DNA from: Diprion similis
Lineage: Eukaryota; Arthropoda; Insecta; Hymenoptera; Diprionidae
Assembly (NCBI RefSeq): GCF_021155765.1
Contig: NC_060115.1
Location: 5,746,493-5,810,492, forward strand
DNA length: 64,000 nt
Direction: 5' to 3'
Below are positions 51,316 through 64,000 of the stretch, piece after piece; position 1 is the first letter of the stretch, and each line of letters opens with the position of its first letter. The notes under the pieces are model-generated. The model ran no database searches, was not told the DNA's origin, and saw only the letters and a program-made list of their open reading frames with translations. A program made the translations under genes and the position numbers.

Positions 51316-52860
51316 TTGCATTTTTGGCCAAAATTTCGACGACTTTGAAAAGTGCTGCAATTAATTCTTCAGGGTACTATTCCGACGTGATTTTGCGAGA
51401 GGAATCGATTAATCGCAGTCCCGATACGCTGCGAGCAACACCTGCAAAGTTACAGCCGAAAAACTGCAGATTTTCATCGTCATTTCTCCGCTGCTGGTCC
51501 TAGGCTATTTTTCATGTGTTTTCTGAGTTCCTGGGCGTCGAATTAGTCTAAAAAGCGTCATACGGATCGATTCCCAGACAAAAGATTTTTCGGCCAAAAA
51601 AAATCCAAGGCTAACCCCTTTGCATTTTTGGCCAAAATTTCGACGACTTTGAAAAGTGCTGCAATTAATTCTTCAGGGTACTATTCCGACGTGATTTTGC
51701 GAGAGGAATCGATTAATCGCAGTCCCGATACGCTGCGAGCAACACCTGCAAAGTTACAGCCGAAAAACTGCAGATTTTCATCGTCATTTCTCCGCTGCTG
51801 GTCCTAGGCTATTTTTCATGTGTTTTTTGAGTTCCTGGGCGTCGAATTAGTCTAAAAAGCGTCATACGGATCGATTCCCAGACAAAAGATTTTTCGGCCA
51901 AAAAAAATCCAAGGCTAACCCCTTTGCATTTTTGGCCAAAATTTCGACGACTTTGAAAAGTGCTGCAATTAATTCTTTAGGGTACTATTCCGACGTGATT
52001 TTGCGAGAGGAATCGATTAATCGCAGTCCCGATACGCTGCGAGCAACACCTGCAAAGTTACAGCCGAAAAACTGCAGATTTTCATCGTCATTTCTCCGCT
52101 GCTGGTCCTAGGCTATTTTTCATGTGTTTTCTGAGTTCCTGGGCGTCGAATTAGTCTGAAAAGCGTCATACGGATCGATTCCCAGACGAAAGATTTTTCG
52201 GCCAAAAAAAATCCAAGGCTAACCCCTTTGCATTTTTGGCGAAAATTTCGACGACTTTGAAAAGTGCTGCAATTAATTCTTTAGGGTACTATTCCGACGT
52301 GATTTTGCGAGAGGAATCGATTAATCGCAGTCCCGATACGCTGCGAGCAACACCTGCAAAGTTACAGCCGAAAAACTGCAGATTTTCATCGTCATTTCTC
52401 CGCTGCTGGTCCTAGGCTATTTTTCATGTGTTTTCTGAGTTCCTGGGCGTCGAATTAGTCTAAAAAGCGTCATACGGATCGATTCCCAGACAAAAGATTT
52501 TTCGGCCAAAAAAAATCCAAGGCTAACCCCTTTGCATTTTTGGCGAAAATTTCGACGACTTTGAAAAGTGCTGCAATTAATTCTTTAGGGTACTATTCCG
52601 ACGTGATTTTGCGAGAGGAATCGATTAATCGCAGTCCCGATACGCTGCGAGCAACACCTGCAAAGTTACAGCCGAAAAACTGCAGATTTTCATCGTCATT
52701 TCTCCGCTGCTGGTCCTAGGCTATTTTTCATGTGTTTTTTGAGTTCCTGGGCGTCGAATTAGTCTAAAAAGCGTCATACGGATCGATTCCCAGACAAAAG
52801 ATTTTTCGGCCAAAAAAAATCCAAGGCTAACCCCTTTGCATTTTTGGCGAAAATTTCGAC
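51316..52860. repeat. Satellite variant module, copy D
   Basis: The same series of marks, 13 monomers (3,952 bp) after copy C: TTTTTTGAG at 51827 and 52739, and TCTGAAAAG/CAGACGAAAG near 52157-52189. The TTTTACGG mark is absent. Confidence 0.82.
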
Positions 52861-55800
52861 GACTTTGAAAAGTGCTGCAATTAATTCTTTAGGGTACTAT
52901 TCCGACGTGATTTTGCGAGAGGAATCGATTAATCGCAGTCCCGATACGCTGCGAGCAACACCTGCAAAGTTACAGCCGAAAAACTGCAGATTTTCATCGT
53001 CATTTCTCCGCTGCTGGTCCTAGGCTATTTTTCATGTGTTTTCTGAGTTCCTGGGCGTCGAATTAGTCTAAAAAGCGTCATACGGATCGATTCCCAGACA
53101 AAAGATTTTTCGGCCAAAAAAAATCCAAGGCTAACCCCTTTGCATTTTTGGCGAAAATTTCGACGACTTTGAAAAGTGCTGCAATTAATTCTTTAGGGTA
53201 CTATTCCGACGTGATTTTGCGAGAGGAATCGATTAATCGCAGTCCCGATACGCTGCGAGCAACACCTGCAAAGTTACAGCCGAAAAACTGCAGATTTTCA
53301 TCGTCATTTCTCCGCTGCTGGTCCTAGGCTATTTTTCATGTGTTTTCTGAGTTCCTGGGCGTCGAATTAGTCTAAAAAGCGTCATACGGATCGATTCCCA
53401 GACAAAAGATTTTTCGGCCAAAAAAAATCCAAGGCTAACCCCTTTGCATTTTTGGCGAAAATTTCGACGACTTTGAAAAGTGCTGCAATTAATTCTTTAG
53501 GGTACTATTCCGACGTGATTTTGCGAGAGGAATCGATTAATCGCAGTCCCGATACGCTGCGAGCAACACCTGCAAAGTTACAGCCGAAAAACTGCAGATT
53601 TTCATCGTCATTTCTCCGCTGCTGGTCCTAGGCTATTTTTCATGTGTTTTCTGAGTTCCTGGGCGTCGAATTAGTCTAAAAAGCGTCATACGGATCGATT
53701 CCCAGACAAAAGATTTTTCGGCCAAAAAAAATCCAAGGCTAACCCCTTTGCATTTTTGGCCAAAATTTCGACGACTTTGAAAAGTGCTGCAATTAATTCT
53801 TTAGGGTACTATTCCGACGTGATTTTGCGAGAGGAATCGATTAATCGCAGTCCCGATACGCTGCGAGCAACACCTGCAAAGTTACAGCCGAAAAACTGCA
53901 GATTTTCATCGTCATTTCTCCGCTGCTGGTCCTAGGCTATTTTTCATGTGTTTTCTGAGTTCCTGGGCGTCGAATTAGTCTAAAAAGCGTCATACGGATC
54001 GATTCCCAGACGAAAGATTTTTCGGCCAAAAGAAATCCAAGGCTAACCCCTTTGCATTTTTGGCGAAAATTTCGACGACTTTGAAAAGTGCTGCAATTAA
54101 TTCTTCAGGGTACTATTCCGACGTGATTTTGCGAGAGGAATCGATTAATCGCAGTCCCGATACGCTGCGAGCAACACCTGCAAAGTTACAGCCGGAAAAC
54201 TGCAGATTTTCATCGTCATTTCTCCGCTGCTGGTCCTAGGCTATTTTTCATGTGTTTTCTGAGTTCCTGGGCGTCGAATTAGTCTAAAAAGCGTCATACG
54301 GATCGATTCCCAGACAAAAGATTTTTCGGCCAAAAAAAATCCAAGGCTAACCCCTTTGCATTTTTGGCGAAAATTTCGACGACTTTGAAAAGTGCTGCAA
54401 TTAATTCTTTAGGGTACTATTCCGACGTGATTTTGCGAGAGGAATCGATTGATCGCAGTCCCGATACGCTGCGAGCAACACCTGCAAAGTTACAGCCGAA
54501 AAACTGCAGATTTTCATCGTCATTTCTCCGCCGCTGGTCCTAGGCTATTTTTCATGTGTTTTCTGAGTTCCTGGGCGTCGAATTAGTCTAAAAAGCGTCA
54601 TACGGATCGATTCCCAGACAAAAGATTTTTCGGCCAAAAAAAATCCAAGGCTAACCCCTTTGCATTTTTGGCGAAAATTTCGACGACTTTGAAAAGTGCT
54701 GCAATTGATTCTTTAGGGTACTATTCCGACGTGATTTTGCGAGAGGAATCGATTGATCGCAGTCCCGATACGCTGCGAGCAACACCTGCAAAGTTGGAGC
54801 CGAAAAACTGCAGATTTTCATCGTCATTTCTCCGCTGCTGGTCCTAGGCTATTTTTCATGTGTTTTCTGAGTTCCTGGGCGTCGAATTAGTCTAAAAAGC
54901 GTCATACGGATCGATTCCCAGACAAAAGATTTTTCGGCCAAAAAAAATCCAAGGCTAACCCCTTTGCATTTTTGGCGAAAATTTCGACGACTTTGAAAAG
55001 TGCTGCAATTAATTCTTTAGGGTACTATTCCGACGTGATTTTGCGAGAGGAATCGATTAATCGCAGTCCCGATACGCTGCGAGCAACACCTGCAAAGTTA
55101 CAGCCGAAAAACTGCAGATTTTCATCGTCATTTCTCCGCTGCTGGTCCTAGGCTATTTTTCATGTGTTTTCTGAGTTCCTGGGCGTCGAATTAGTCTAAA
55201 AAGCGTCATACGGATCGATTCCCAGACAAAAGATTTTTCGGCCAAAAAAAATCCAAGGCTAACCCCTTTGCATTTTTGGCGAAAATTTCGACGACTTTGA
55301 AAAGTGCTGCAATTAATTCTTTAGGGTACTATTCCGACGTGATTTTGCGAGAGGAATCGATTAATCGCAGTCCCGATACGCTGCGAGCAACACCTGCAAA
55401 GTTACAGCCGAAAAACTGCAGATTTTCATCGTCATTTCTCCGCTGCTGGTCCTAGGCTATTTTTCATGTGTTTTCTGAGTTCCTGGGCGTCGAATTAGTC
55501 TAAAAAGCGTCATACGGATCGATTCCCAGACAAAAGATTTTTCGGCCAAAAAAAATCCAAGGCTAACCCCTTTGCATTTTTGGCGAAAATTTCGACGACT
55601 TTGAAAAGTGCTGCAATTAATTCTTTAGGGTACTATTCCGACGTGATTTTGCGAGAGGAATCGATTAATCGCAGTCCCGATACGCTGCGAGCAACACCTG
55701 CAAAGTTACAGCCGAAAAACTGCAGATTTTCATCGTCATTTCTCCGCTGCTGGTCCTAGGCTATTTTTCATGTGTTTTCTGAGTTCCTGGGCGTCGAATT

Positions 55801-57219
55801 AGTCTAAAAAGCGTCATACGGATCGATTCCCAGACAAAAGATTTTTCGGCCAAAAAAAATCCAAGGCTAACCCCTTTGCATTTTTGGCGAAAATTTCGAC
55901 GACTTTGAAAAGTGCTGCAATTAATTCTTTGGGGTACTATTCCGACGTGATTTTGCGAGAGGAATCGATTAATCGCAGTCCCGATACGCTGCGAGCAACA
56001 CCTGCAAAGTTACAGCCGAAAAACTGCAGATTTTCATCGTCATTTCTCCGCTGCTGGTCCTAGGCTATTTTTCATGTGTTTTCTGAGTTCCTGGGCGTCG
56101 AATTAGTCTAAAAAGCGTCATACGGATCGATTCCCAGACAAAAGATTTTTCGGCCAAAAAAAATCCAAGGCTAACCCCTTTGCATTTTTGGCGAAAATTT
56201 CGACGACTTTGAAAAGTGCTGCAATTAATTCTTTAGGGTACTATTCCGACGTGATTTTGCGAGAGGAATCGATTAATCGCAGTCCCGATACGCTGCGAGC
56301 AACACCTGCAAAGTTACAGCCGAAAAACTGCAGATTTTCATCGTCATTTCTCCGCTGCTGGTCCTAGGCTATTTTTCATGTGTTTTCTGAGTTCCTGGGC
56401 GTCGAATTAGTCTAAAAAGCGTCATACGGATCGATTCCCAGACAAAAGATTTTTCGGCCAAAAAAAATCCAAGGCTAACCCCTTTGCATTTTTGGCGAAA
56501 ATTTCGACGACTTTGAAAAGTGCTGCAATTAATTCTTTAGGGTACTATTCCGACGTGATTTTGCGAGAGGAATCGATTAATCGCAGTCCCGATACGCTGC
56601 GAGCAACACCTGCAAAGTTACAGCCGAAAAACTGCAGATTTTCATCGTCATTTCTCCGCTGCTGGTCCTAGGCTATTTTTCATGTGTTTTCTGAGTTCCT
56701 GGGCGTCGAATTAGTCTAAAAAGCGTCATACGGATCGATTCCCAGACAAAAGATTTTTCGGCCAAAAAAAATCCAAGGCTAACCCCTTTGCATTTTTGGC
56801 GAAAATTTCGACGACTTTGAAAAGTGCTGCAATTAATTCTTTAGGGTACTATTCCGACGTGATTTTGCGAGAGGAATCGATTAATCGCAGTCCCGATACG
56901 CTGCGAGCAACACCTGCAAAGTTACAGCCGAAAAACTGCAGATTTTCATCGTCATTTCTCCGCTGCTGGTCCTAGGCTATTTTTCATGTGTTTTCTGAGT
57001 TCCTGGGCGTCGAATTAGTCTAAAAAGCGTCATACGGATCGATTCCCAGACAAAAGATTTTTCGGCCAAAAAAAATCCAAGGCTAACCCCTTTGCATTTT
57101 TGGCGAAAATTTCGACGACTTTGAAAAGTGCTGCAATTAATTCTTTAGGGTACTATTCCGACGTGATTTTGCGAGAGGAATCGATTAATCGCAGTCCCGA
57201 TACGCTGCGAGCAACACCT

Positions 57220-58660
57220 GCAAAGTTACAGCCAAAAAACTGCAGATTTTCATCGTCATTTCTCCGCTGCTGGTCCTAGGCTATTTTTCATGTGTTTTCT
57301 GAGTTCCTGGGCGTCGAATTAGTCTAAAAAGCGTCATACGGATCGATTCCCAGACAAAAGATTTTTCGGCCAAAAAAAATCCAAGGCTAACCCCTTTGCA
57401 TTTTTGGCGAAAATTTCGACGACTTTGAAAAGTGCTGCAATTAATTCTTTAGGGTACTATTCCGACGTGATTTTGCGAGAGGAATCGATTAATCGCAGTC
57501 CCGATACGCTGCGAGCAACACCTGCAAAGTTACAGCCGAAAAACTGCAGATTTTCATCGTCATTTCTCCGCTGCTGGTCCTAGGCTATTTTTCATGTGTT
57601 TTCTGAGTTCCTGGGCGTCGAATTAGTCTAAAAAGCGTCATACGGATCGATTCCCAGACAAAAGATTTTTCGGCCAAAAAAAATCCAAGGCTAACCCCTT
57701 TGCATTTTTGGCGAAAATTTCGACGACTTTGAAAAGTGCTGCAATTAATTCTTCAGGGTACTATTCCGACGTGATTTTGCGAGAGGAATCGATTAATCGC
57801 AGTCCCGATACGCTGCGAGCAACACCTGCAAAGTTACAGCCGAAAAACTGCAGATTTTCATCGTCATTTCTCCGCTGCTGGTCCTAGGCTATTTTTCATG
57901 TGTTTTCTGAGTTCCTGGGCGTCGAATTAGTCTAAAAAGCGTCATACGGATCGATTCCCAGACAAAAGATTTTTCGGCCAAATAAAATCCAAGGCTAACC
58001 CCTTTGCATTTTTGGCGAAAATTTCGACGACTTTGAAAAGTGCTGCAATTAATTCTTTAGGGTACTATTCCGACGTGATTTTGCGAGAGGAATCGATTAA
58101 TCGCAGTCCCGATACGCTGCGAGCAACACCTGCAAAGTTACAGCCGAAAAACTGCAGATTTTCATCGTCATTTCTCCGCTGCTGGTCCTAGGCTATTTTT
58201 CATGTGTTTTCTGAGTTCCTGGGCGTCGAATTAGTCTAAAAAGCGTCATACGGATCGATTCCCAGACAAAAGATTTTTCGGCCAAAAAAAATCCAAGGCT
58301 AACCCCTTTGCATTTTTGGCGAAAATTTCGACGACTTTGAAAAGTGCTGCAATTAATTCTTTAGGGTACTATTCCGACGTGATTTTGCGAGAGGAATCGA
58401 TTAATCGCAGTCCCGATACGCTGCGAGCAACACCTGCAAAGTTACAGCCGAAAAACTGCAGATTTTCATCGTCATTTCTCCGCTGCTGGTCCTAGGCTAT
58501 TTTTCATGTGTTTTCTGAGTTCCTGGGCGTCGAATTAGTCTAAAAAGCGTCATACGGATCGATTCCCAGACAAAAGATTTTTCGGCCAAAAAAAATCCAA
58601 GGCTAACCCCTTTGCATTTTTGGCCAAAATTTCGACGACTTTGAAAAGTGCTGCAATTAA
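57220..58660. repeat. Satellite variant module, copy E1
   Basis: Marked by GCCAAAAAAC at 57231, a GGCG+TTCAG monomer near 57711, GCCAAATAAAAT near 57977 and a GGCC+TTCAG monomer at 58622. It recurs 11 monomers (3,344 bp) downstream. Confidence 0.8.
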
Positions 58661-60563
58661 TTCTTCAGGGTACTATTCCGACGTGATTTTGCGAGAGGAA
58701 TCGATTAATCGCAGTCCCGATACGCTGCGAGCAACACCTGCAAAGTTACAGCCGAAAAACTGCAGATTTTCATCGTCATTTCTCCGCTGCTGGTCCTAGG
58801 CTATTTTTCATGTGTTTTCTGAGTTCCTGGGCGTCGAATTAGTCTAAAAAGCGTCATACGGATCGATTCCCAGACAAAAGATTTTTCGGCCAAAAAAAAT
58901 CCAAGGCTAACCCCTTTGCATTTTTGGCGAAAATTTCGACGACTTTGAAAAGTGCTGCAATTAATTCTTTAGGGTACTATTCCGACGTGATTTTGCGAGA
59001 GGAATCGATTAATCGCAGTCCCGATACGCTGCGAGCAACACCTGCAAAGTTACAGCCGAAAAACTGCAGATTTTCATCGTCATTTCTCCGCTGCTGGTCC
59101 TAGGCTATTTTTCATGTGTTTTCTGAGTTCCTGGGCGTCGAATTAGTCTAAAAAGCGTCATACGGATCGATTCCCAGACAAAAGATTTTTCGGCCAAAAA
59201 AAATCCAAGGCTAACCCCTTTGCATTTTTGGCGAAAATTTCGACGACTTTGAAAAGTGCTGCAATTAATTCTTTAGGGTACTATTCCGACGTGATTTTGC
59301 GAGAGGAATCGATTAATCGCAGTCCCGATACGCTGCGAGCAACACCTGCAAAGTTACAGCCGAAAAACTGCAGATTTTCATCGTCATTTCTCCGCTGCTG
59401 GTCCTAGGCTATTTTTCATGTGTTTTCTGAGTTCCTGGGCGTCGAATTAGTCTAAAAAGCGTCATACGGATCGATTCCCAGACAAAAGATTTTTCGGCCA
59501 AAAAAAATCCAAGGCTAACCCCTTTGCATTTTTGGCGAAAATTTCGACGACTTTGAAAAGTGCTGCAATTAATTCTTTAGGGTACTATTCCGACGTGATT
59601 TTGCGAGAGGAATCGATTAATCGCAGTCCCGATACGCTGCGAGCAACACCTGCAAAGTTACAGCCGAAAAACTGCAGATTTTCATCGTCATTTCTCCGCT
59701 GCTGGTCCTAGGCTATTTTTCATGTGTTTTCTGAGTTCCTGGGCGTCGAATTAGTCTAAAAAGCGTCATACGGATCGATTCCCAGACAAAAGATTTTTCG
59801 GCCAAAAAAAATCCAAGGCTAACCCCTTTGCATTTTTGGCGAAAATTTCGACGACTTTGAAAAGTGCTGCAATTAATTCTTTAGGGTACTATTCCGACGT
59901 GATTTTGCGAGAGGAATCGATTAATCGCAGTCCCGATACGCTGCGAGCAACACCTGCAAAGTTACAGCCGAAAAACTGCAGATTTTCATCGTCATTTCTC
60001 CGCTGCTGGTCCTAGGCTATTTTTCATGTGTTTTCTGAGTTCCTGGGCGTCGAATTAGTCTAAAAAGCGTCATACGGATCGATTCCCAGACAAAAGATTT
60101 TTCGGCCAAAAAAAATCCAAGGCTAACCCCTTTGCATTTTTGGCGAAAATTTCGACGACTTTGAAAAGTGCTGCAATTAATTCTTTAGGGTACTATTCCG
60201 ACGTGATTTTGCGAGAGGAATCGATTAATCGCAGTCCCGATACGCTGCGAGCAACACCTGCAAAGTTACAGCCGAAAAACTGCAGATTTTCATCGTCATT
60301 TCTCCGCTGCTGGTCCTAGGCTATTTTTCATGTGTTTTCTGAGTTCCTGGGCGTCGAATTAGTCTAAAAAGCGTCATACGGATCGATTCCCAGACAAAAG
60401 ATTTTTCGGCCAAAAAAAATCCAAGGCTAACCCCTTTGCATTTTTGGCGAAAATTTCGACGACTTTGAAAAGTGCTGCAATTAATTCTTTAGGGTACTAT
60501 TCCGACGTGATTTTGCGAGAGGAATCGATTAATCGCAGTCCCGATACGCTGCGAGCAACACCT

Positions 60564-62004
60564 GCAAAGTTACAGCCAAAAAACTGCAGATTTTCATCGT
60601 CATTTCTCCGCTGCTGGTCCTAGGCTATTTTTCATGTGTTTTCTGAGTTCCTGGGCGTCGAATTAGTCTAAAAAGCGTCATACGGATCGATTCCCAGACA
60701 AAAGATTTTTCGGCCAAAAAAAATCCAAGGCTAACCCCTTTGCATTTTTGGCGAAAATTTCGACGACTTTGAAAAGTGCTGCAATTAATTCTTTAGGGTA
60801 CTATTCCGACGTGATTTTGCGAGAGGAATCGATTAATCGCAGTCCCGATACGCTGCGAGCAACACCTGCAAAGTTACAGCCGAAAAACTGCAGATTTTCA
60901 TCGTCATTTCTCCGCTGCTGGTCCTAGGCTATTTTTCATGTGTTTTCTGAGTTCCTGGGCGTCGAATTAGTCTAAAAAGCGTCATACGGATCGATTCCCA
61001 GACAAAAGATTTTTCGGCCAAAAAAAATCCAAGGCTAACCCCTTTGCATTTTTGGCGAAAATTTCGACGACTTTGAAAAGTGCTGCAATTAATTCTTCAG
61101 GGTACTATTCCGACGTGATTTTGCGAGAGGAATCGATTAATCGCAGTCCCGATACGCTGCGAGCAACACCTGCAAAGTTACAGCCGAAAAACTGCAGATT
61201 TTCATCGTCATTTCTCCGCTGCTGGTCCTAGGCTATTTTTCATGTGTTTTCTGAGTTCCTGGGCGTCGAATTAGTCTAAAAAGCGTCATACGGATCGATT
61301 CCCAGACAAAAGATTTTTCGGCCAAATAAAATCCAAGGCTAACCCCTTTGCATTTTTGGCGAAAATTTCGACGACTTTGAAAAGTGCTGCAATTAATTCT
61401 TTAGGGTACTATTCCGACGTGATTTTGCGAGAGGAATCGATTAATCGCAGTCCCGATACGCTGCGAGCAACACCTGCAAAGTTACAGCCGAAAAACTGCA
61501 GATTTTCATCGTCATTTCTCCGCTGCTGGTCCTAGGCTATTTTTCATGTGTTTTCTGAGTTCCTGGGCGTCGAATTAGTCTAAAAAGCGTCATACGGATC
61601 GATTCCCAGACAAAAGATTTTTCGGCCAAAAAAAATCCAAGGCTAACCCCTTTGCATTTTTGGCCAAAATTTCGACGACTTTGAAAAGTGCTGCAATTAA
61701 TTCTTTAGGGTACTATTCCGACGTGATTTTGCGAGAGGAATCGATTAATCGCAGTCCCGATACGCTGCGAGCAACACCTGCAAAGTTACAGCCGAAAAAC
61801 TGCAGATTTTCATCGTCATTTCTCCGCTGCTGGTCCTAGGCTATTTTTCATGTGTTTTCTGAGTTCCTGGGCGTCGAATTAGTCTAAAAAGCGTCATACG
61901 GATCGATTCCCAGACAAAAGATTTTTCGGCCAAAAAAAATCCAAGGCTAACCCCTTTGCATTTTTGGCCAAAATTTCGACGACTTTGAAAAGTGCTGCAA
62001 TTAA
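60564..62004. repeat. Satellite variant module, copy E2
   Basis: The same marks as E1 shifted by 3,344 bp: GCCAAAAAAC at 60575, GGCG+TTCAG near 61055, GCCAAATAAAAT near 61321 and GGCC+TTCAG near 61966. One extra monomer (61663) has GGCC where E1 has GGCG. Confidence 0.8.
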
Positions 62005-64000
62005 TTCTTCAGGGTACTATTCCGACGTGATTTTGCGAGAGGAATCGATTAATCGCAGTCCCGATACGCTGCGAGCAACACCTGCAAAGTTACAGCCGAA
62101 AAACTGCAGATTTTCATCGTCATTTCTCCGCTGCTGGTCCTAGGCTATTTTTCATGTGTTTTCTGAGTTCCTGGGCGTCGAATTAGTCTAAAAAGCGTCA
62201 TACGGATCGATTCCCAGACAAAAGATTTTTCGGCCAAAAAAAATCCAAGGCTAACCCCTTTGCATTTTTGGCGAAAATTTCGACGACTTTGAAAAGTGCT
62301 GCAATTAATTCTTTAGGGTACTATTCCGACGTGATTTTGCGAGAGGAATCGATTAATCGCAGTCCCGATACGCTGCGAGCAACACCTGCAAAGTTACAGC
62401 CGAAAAACTGCAGATTTTCATCGTCATTTCTCCGCTGCTGGTCCTAGGCTATTTTTCATGTGTTTTCTGAGTTCCTGGGCGTCGAATTAGTCTAAAAAGC
62501 GTCATACGGATCGATTCCCAGACAAAAGATTTTTCGGCCAAAAAAAATCCAAGGCTAACCCCTTTGCATTTTTGGCGAAAATTTCGACGACTTTGAAAAG
62601 TGCTGCAATTAATTCTTTAGGGTACTATTCCGACGTGATTTTGCGAGAGGAATCGATTAATCGCAGTCCCGATACGCTGCGAGCAACACCTGCAAAGTTA
62701 CAGCCGAAAAACTGCAGATTTTCATCGTCATTTCTCCGCTGCTGGTCCTAGGCTATTTTTCATGTGTTTTCTGAGTTCCTGGGCGTCGAATTAGTCTAAA
62801 AAGCGTCATACGGATCGATTCCCAGACAAAAGATTTTTCGGCCAAAAAAAATCCAAGGCTAACCCCTTTGCATTTTTGGCGAAAATTTCGACGACTTTGA
62901 AAAGTGCTGCAATTAATTCTTTAGGGTACTATTCCGACGTGATTTTGCGAGAGGAATCGATTAATCGCAGTCCCGATACGCTGCGAGCAACACCTGCAAA
63001 GTTACAGCCGAAAAACTGCAGATTTTCATCGTCATTTCTCCGCTGCTGGTCCTAGGCTATTTTTCATGTGTTTTCTGAGTTCCTGGGCGTCGAATTAGTC
63101 TAAAAAGCGTCATACGGATCGATTCCCAGACAAAAGATTTTTCGGCCAAAAAAAATCCAAGGCTAACCCCTTTGCATTTTTGGCGAAAATTTCGACGACT
63201 TTGAAAAGTGCTGCAATTAATTCTTTAGGGTACTATTCCGACGTGATTTTGCGAGAGGAATCGATTAATCGCAGTCCCGATACGCTGCGAGCAACACCTG
63301 CAAAGTTACAGCCGAAAAACTGCAGATTTTCATCGTCATTTCTCCGCTGCTGGTCCTAGGCTATTTTTCATGTGTTTTCTGAGTTCCTGGGCGTCGAATT
63401 AGTCTAAAAAGCGTCATACGGATCGATTCCCAGACAAAAGATTTTTCGGCCAAAAAAAATCCAAGGCTAACCCCTTTGCATTTTTGGCGAAAATTTCGAC
63501 GACTTTGAAAAGTGCTGCAATTAATTCTTCAGGGTACTATTCCGACGTGATTTTGCGAGAGGAATCGATTAATCGCAGTCCCGATACGCTGCGAGCAACA
63601 CCTGCAAAGTTACAGCCGAAAAACTGCAGATTTTCATCGTCATTTCTCCGCTGCTGGTCCTAGGCTATTTTTCATGTGTTTTCTGAGTTCCTGGGCGTCG
63701 AATTAGTCTAAAAAGCGTCATACGGATCGATTCCCAGACAAAAGATTTTTCGGCCAAAAAAAATCCAAGGCTAACCCCTTTGCATTTTTGGCGAAAATTT
63801 CGACGACTTTGAAAAGTGCTGCAATTAATTCTTTAGGGTACTATTCCGACGTGATTTTGCGAGAGGAATCGATTAATCGCAGTCCCGATACGCTGCGAGC
63901 AACACCTGCAAAGTTACAGCCGAAAAACTGCAGATTTTCATCGTCATTTCTCCGCTGCTGGTCCTAGGCTATTTTTCATGTGTTTTCTGAGTTCCTGGGC

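Larger units (their letters stand above)
26445..64000. repeat. 304-bp satellite DNA array (about 123 monomers, continues past the window)
   Basis: Direct head-to-tail repeats. Taking CTATTCCGAC as monomer start, copies begin at 26445 and 26757 (diverged), then 27061, 27365, 27668 and so on to 63841. The span from 27061 to 63841 is 121 monomers of 304 bp minus four single-T deletions (near 27605, 28820, 29427 and 30034). Sites present in nearly every copy include CCTAGG, CTGCAG, ATCGAT and the 10-bp palindrome CGATTAATCG. An A8 tract follows TTTTTCGGCC. Most copies differ from the consensus at only zero to a few positions. The main variants are GGCGAAAA/GGCCAAAA and TTTAGGG/TTCAGGG, which often change together. 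The unit has no coding capacity: 304 is not a multiple of 3 and stops occur in all frames. It is probably pericentromeric or other heterochromatin (inference). Confidence 0.99.

Noticed and set aside
26445..64000. CRISPR-like or transposon origin of the long repeat
   Set aside because: The units are contiguous with no spacers, terminal repeats, target-site duplications or coding sequence. This is a eukaryotic tandem satellite.
26445..64000. CENP-B box in the satellite monomer
   Set aside because: No match to the core pattern TTCG....A..CGGG was found when reading the consensus on both strands.

Overview
This window is eukaryotic nuclear DNA, almost certainly from an insect. The genes are spliced, with many introns of about 70-150 bp. 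The intergenic DNA is AT-rich. The protein set is animal: translation factor eIF5B, the PP2A regulator TIPRL, a two-pore K+ channel, an insect-type perilipin, and two Ig-superfamily cell-surface proteins. A hymenopteran (for example a sawfly) is my guess from gene style, with low certainty.

Layout. 429-4857 (minus): 13 coding exons of eIF5B; its C-terminal exons lie beyond the left edge. 5495-8619 and 8877-12823 (both minus): two tandem 12-exon Ig-domain genes, apparently paralogues. Each has a signal peptide. The first ends in a transmembrane helix and a cytoplasmic tail, the second in a short hydrophobic tail that may be a GPI signal. 13938-15239 (minus): TIPRL, with a probable 5'-UTR exon near 15718. 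16916-22228 (plus): a 460-residue K2P potassium channel, divergent from TIPRL. 24007-24833 (plus): a short perilipin.

26445-64000 is a single satellite DNA array of 304-bp monomers, about 123 copies, that runs off the right edge. It makes up some 59% of the window and probably marks the edge of a heterochromatic (pericentromeric or similar) block. The outermost monomer is strongly diverged, the second is half diverged and half consensus, and the next few kilobases carry their own variants. From about 30.1 kb on, 111 successive monomers are exactly 304 bp long. Variant monomers recur as multi-monomer modules at offsets of 6, 11, 13, 30 and 36 monomers, so the array has grown by copying large segments.

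The genes do not form a pathway. The most biologically unusual item is the Ig gene pair. Its domains carry a second, lineage-specific cysteine pair, and the N-terminal domains keep only that pair while losing the canonical Ig disulfide. All exon borders were derived by hand from splice signals and reading phase. In every gene the summed exon lengths give an uninterrupted frame.
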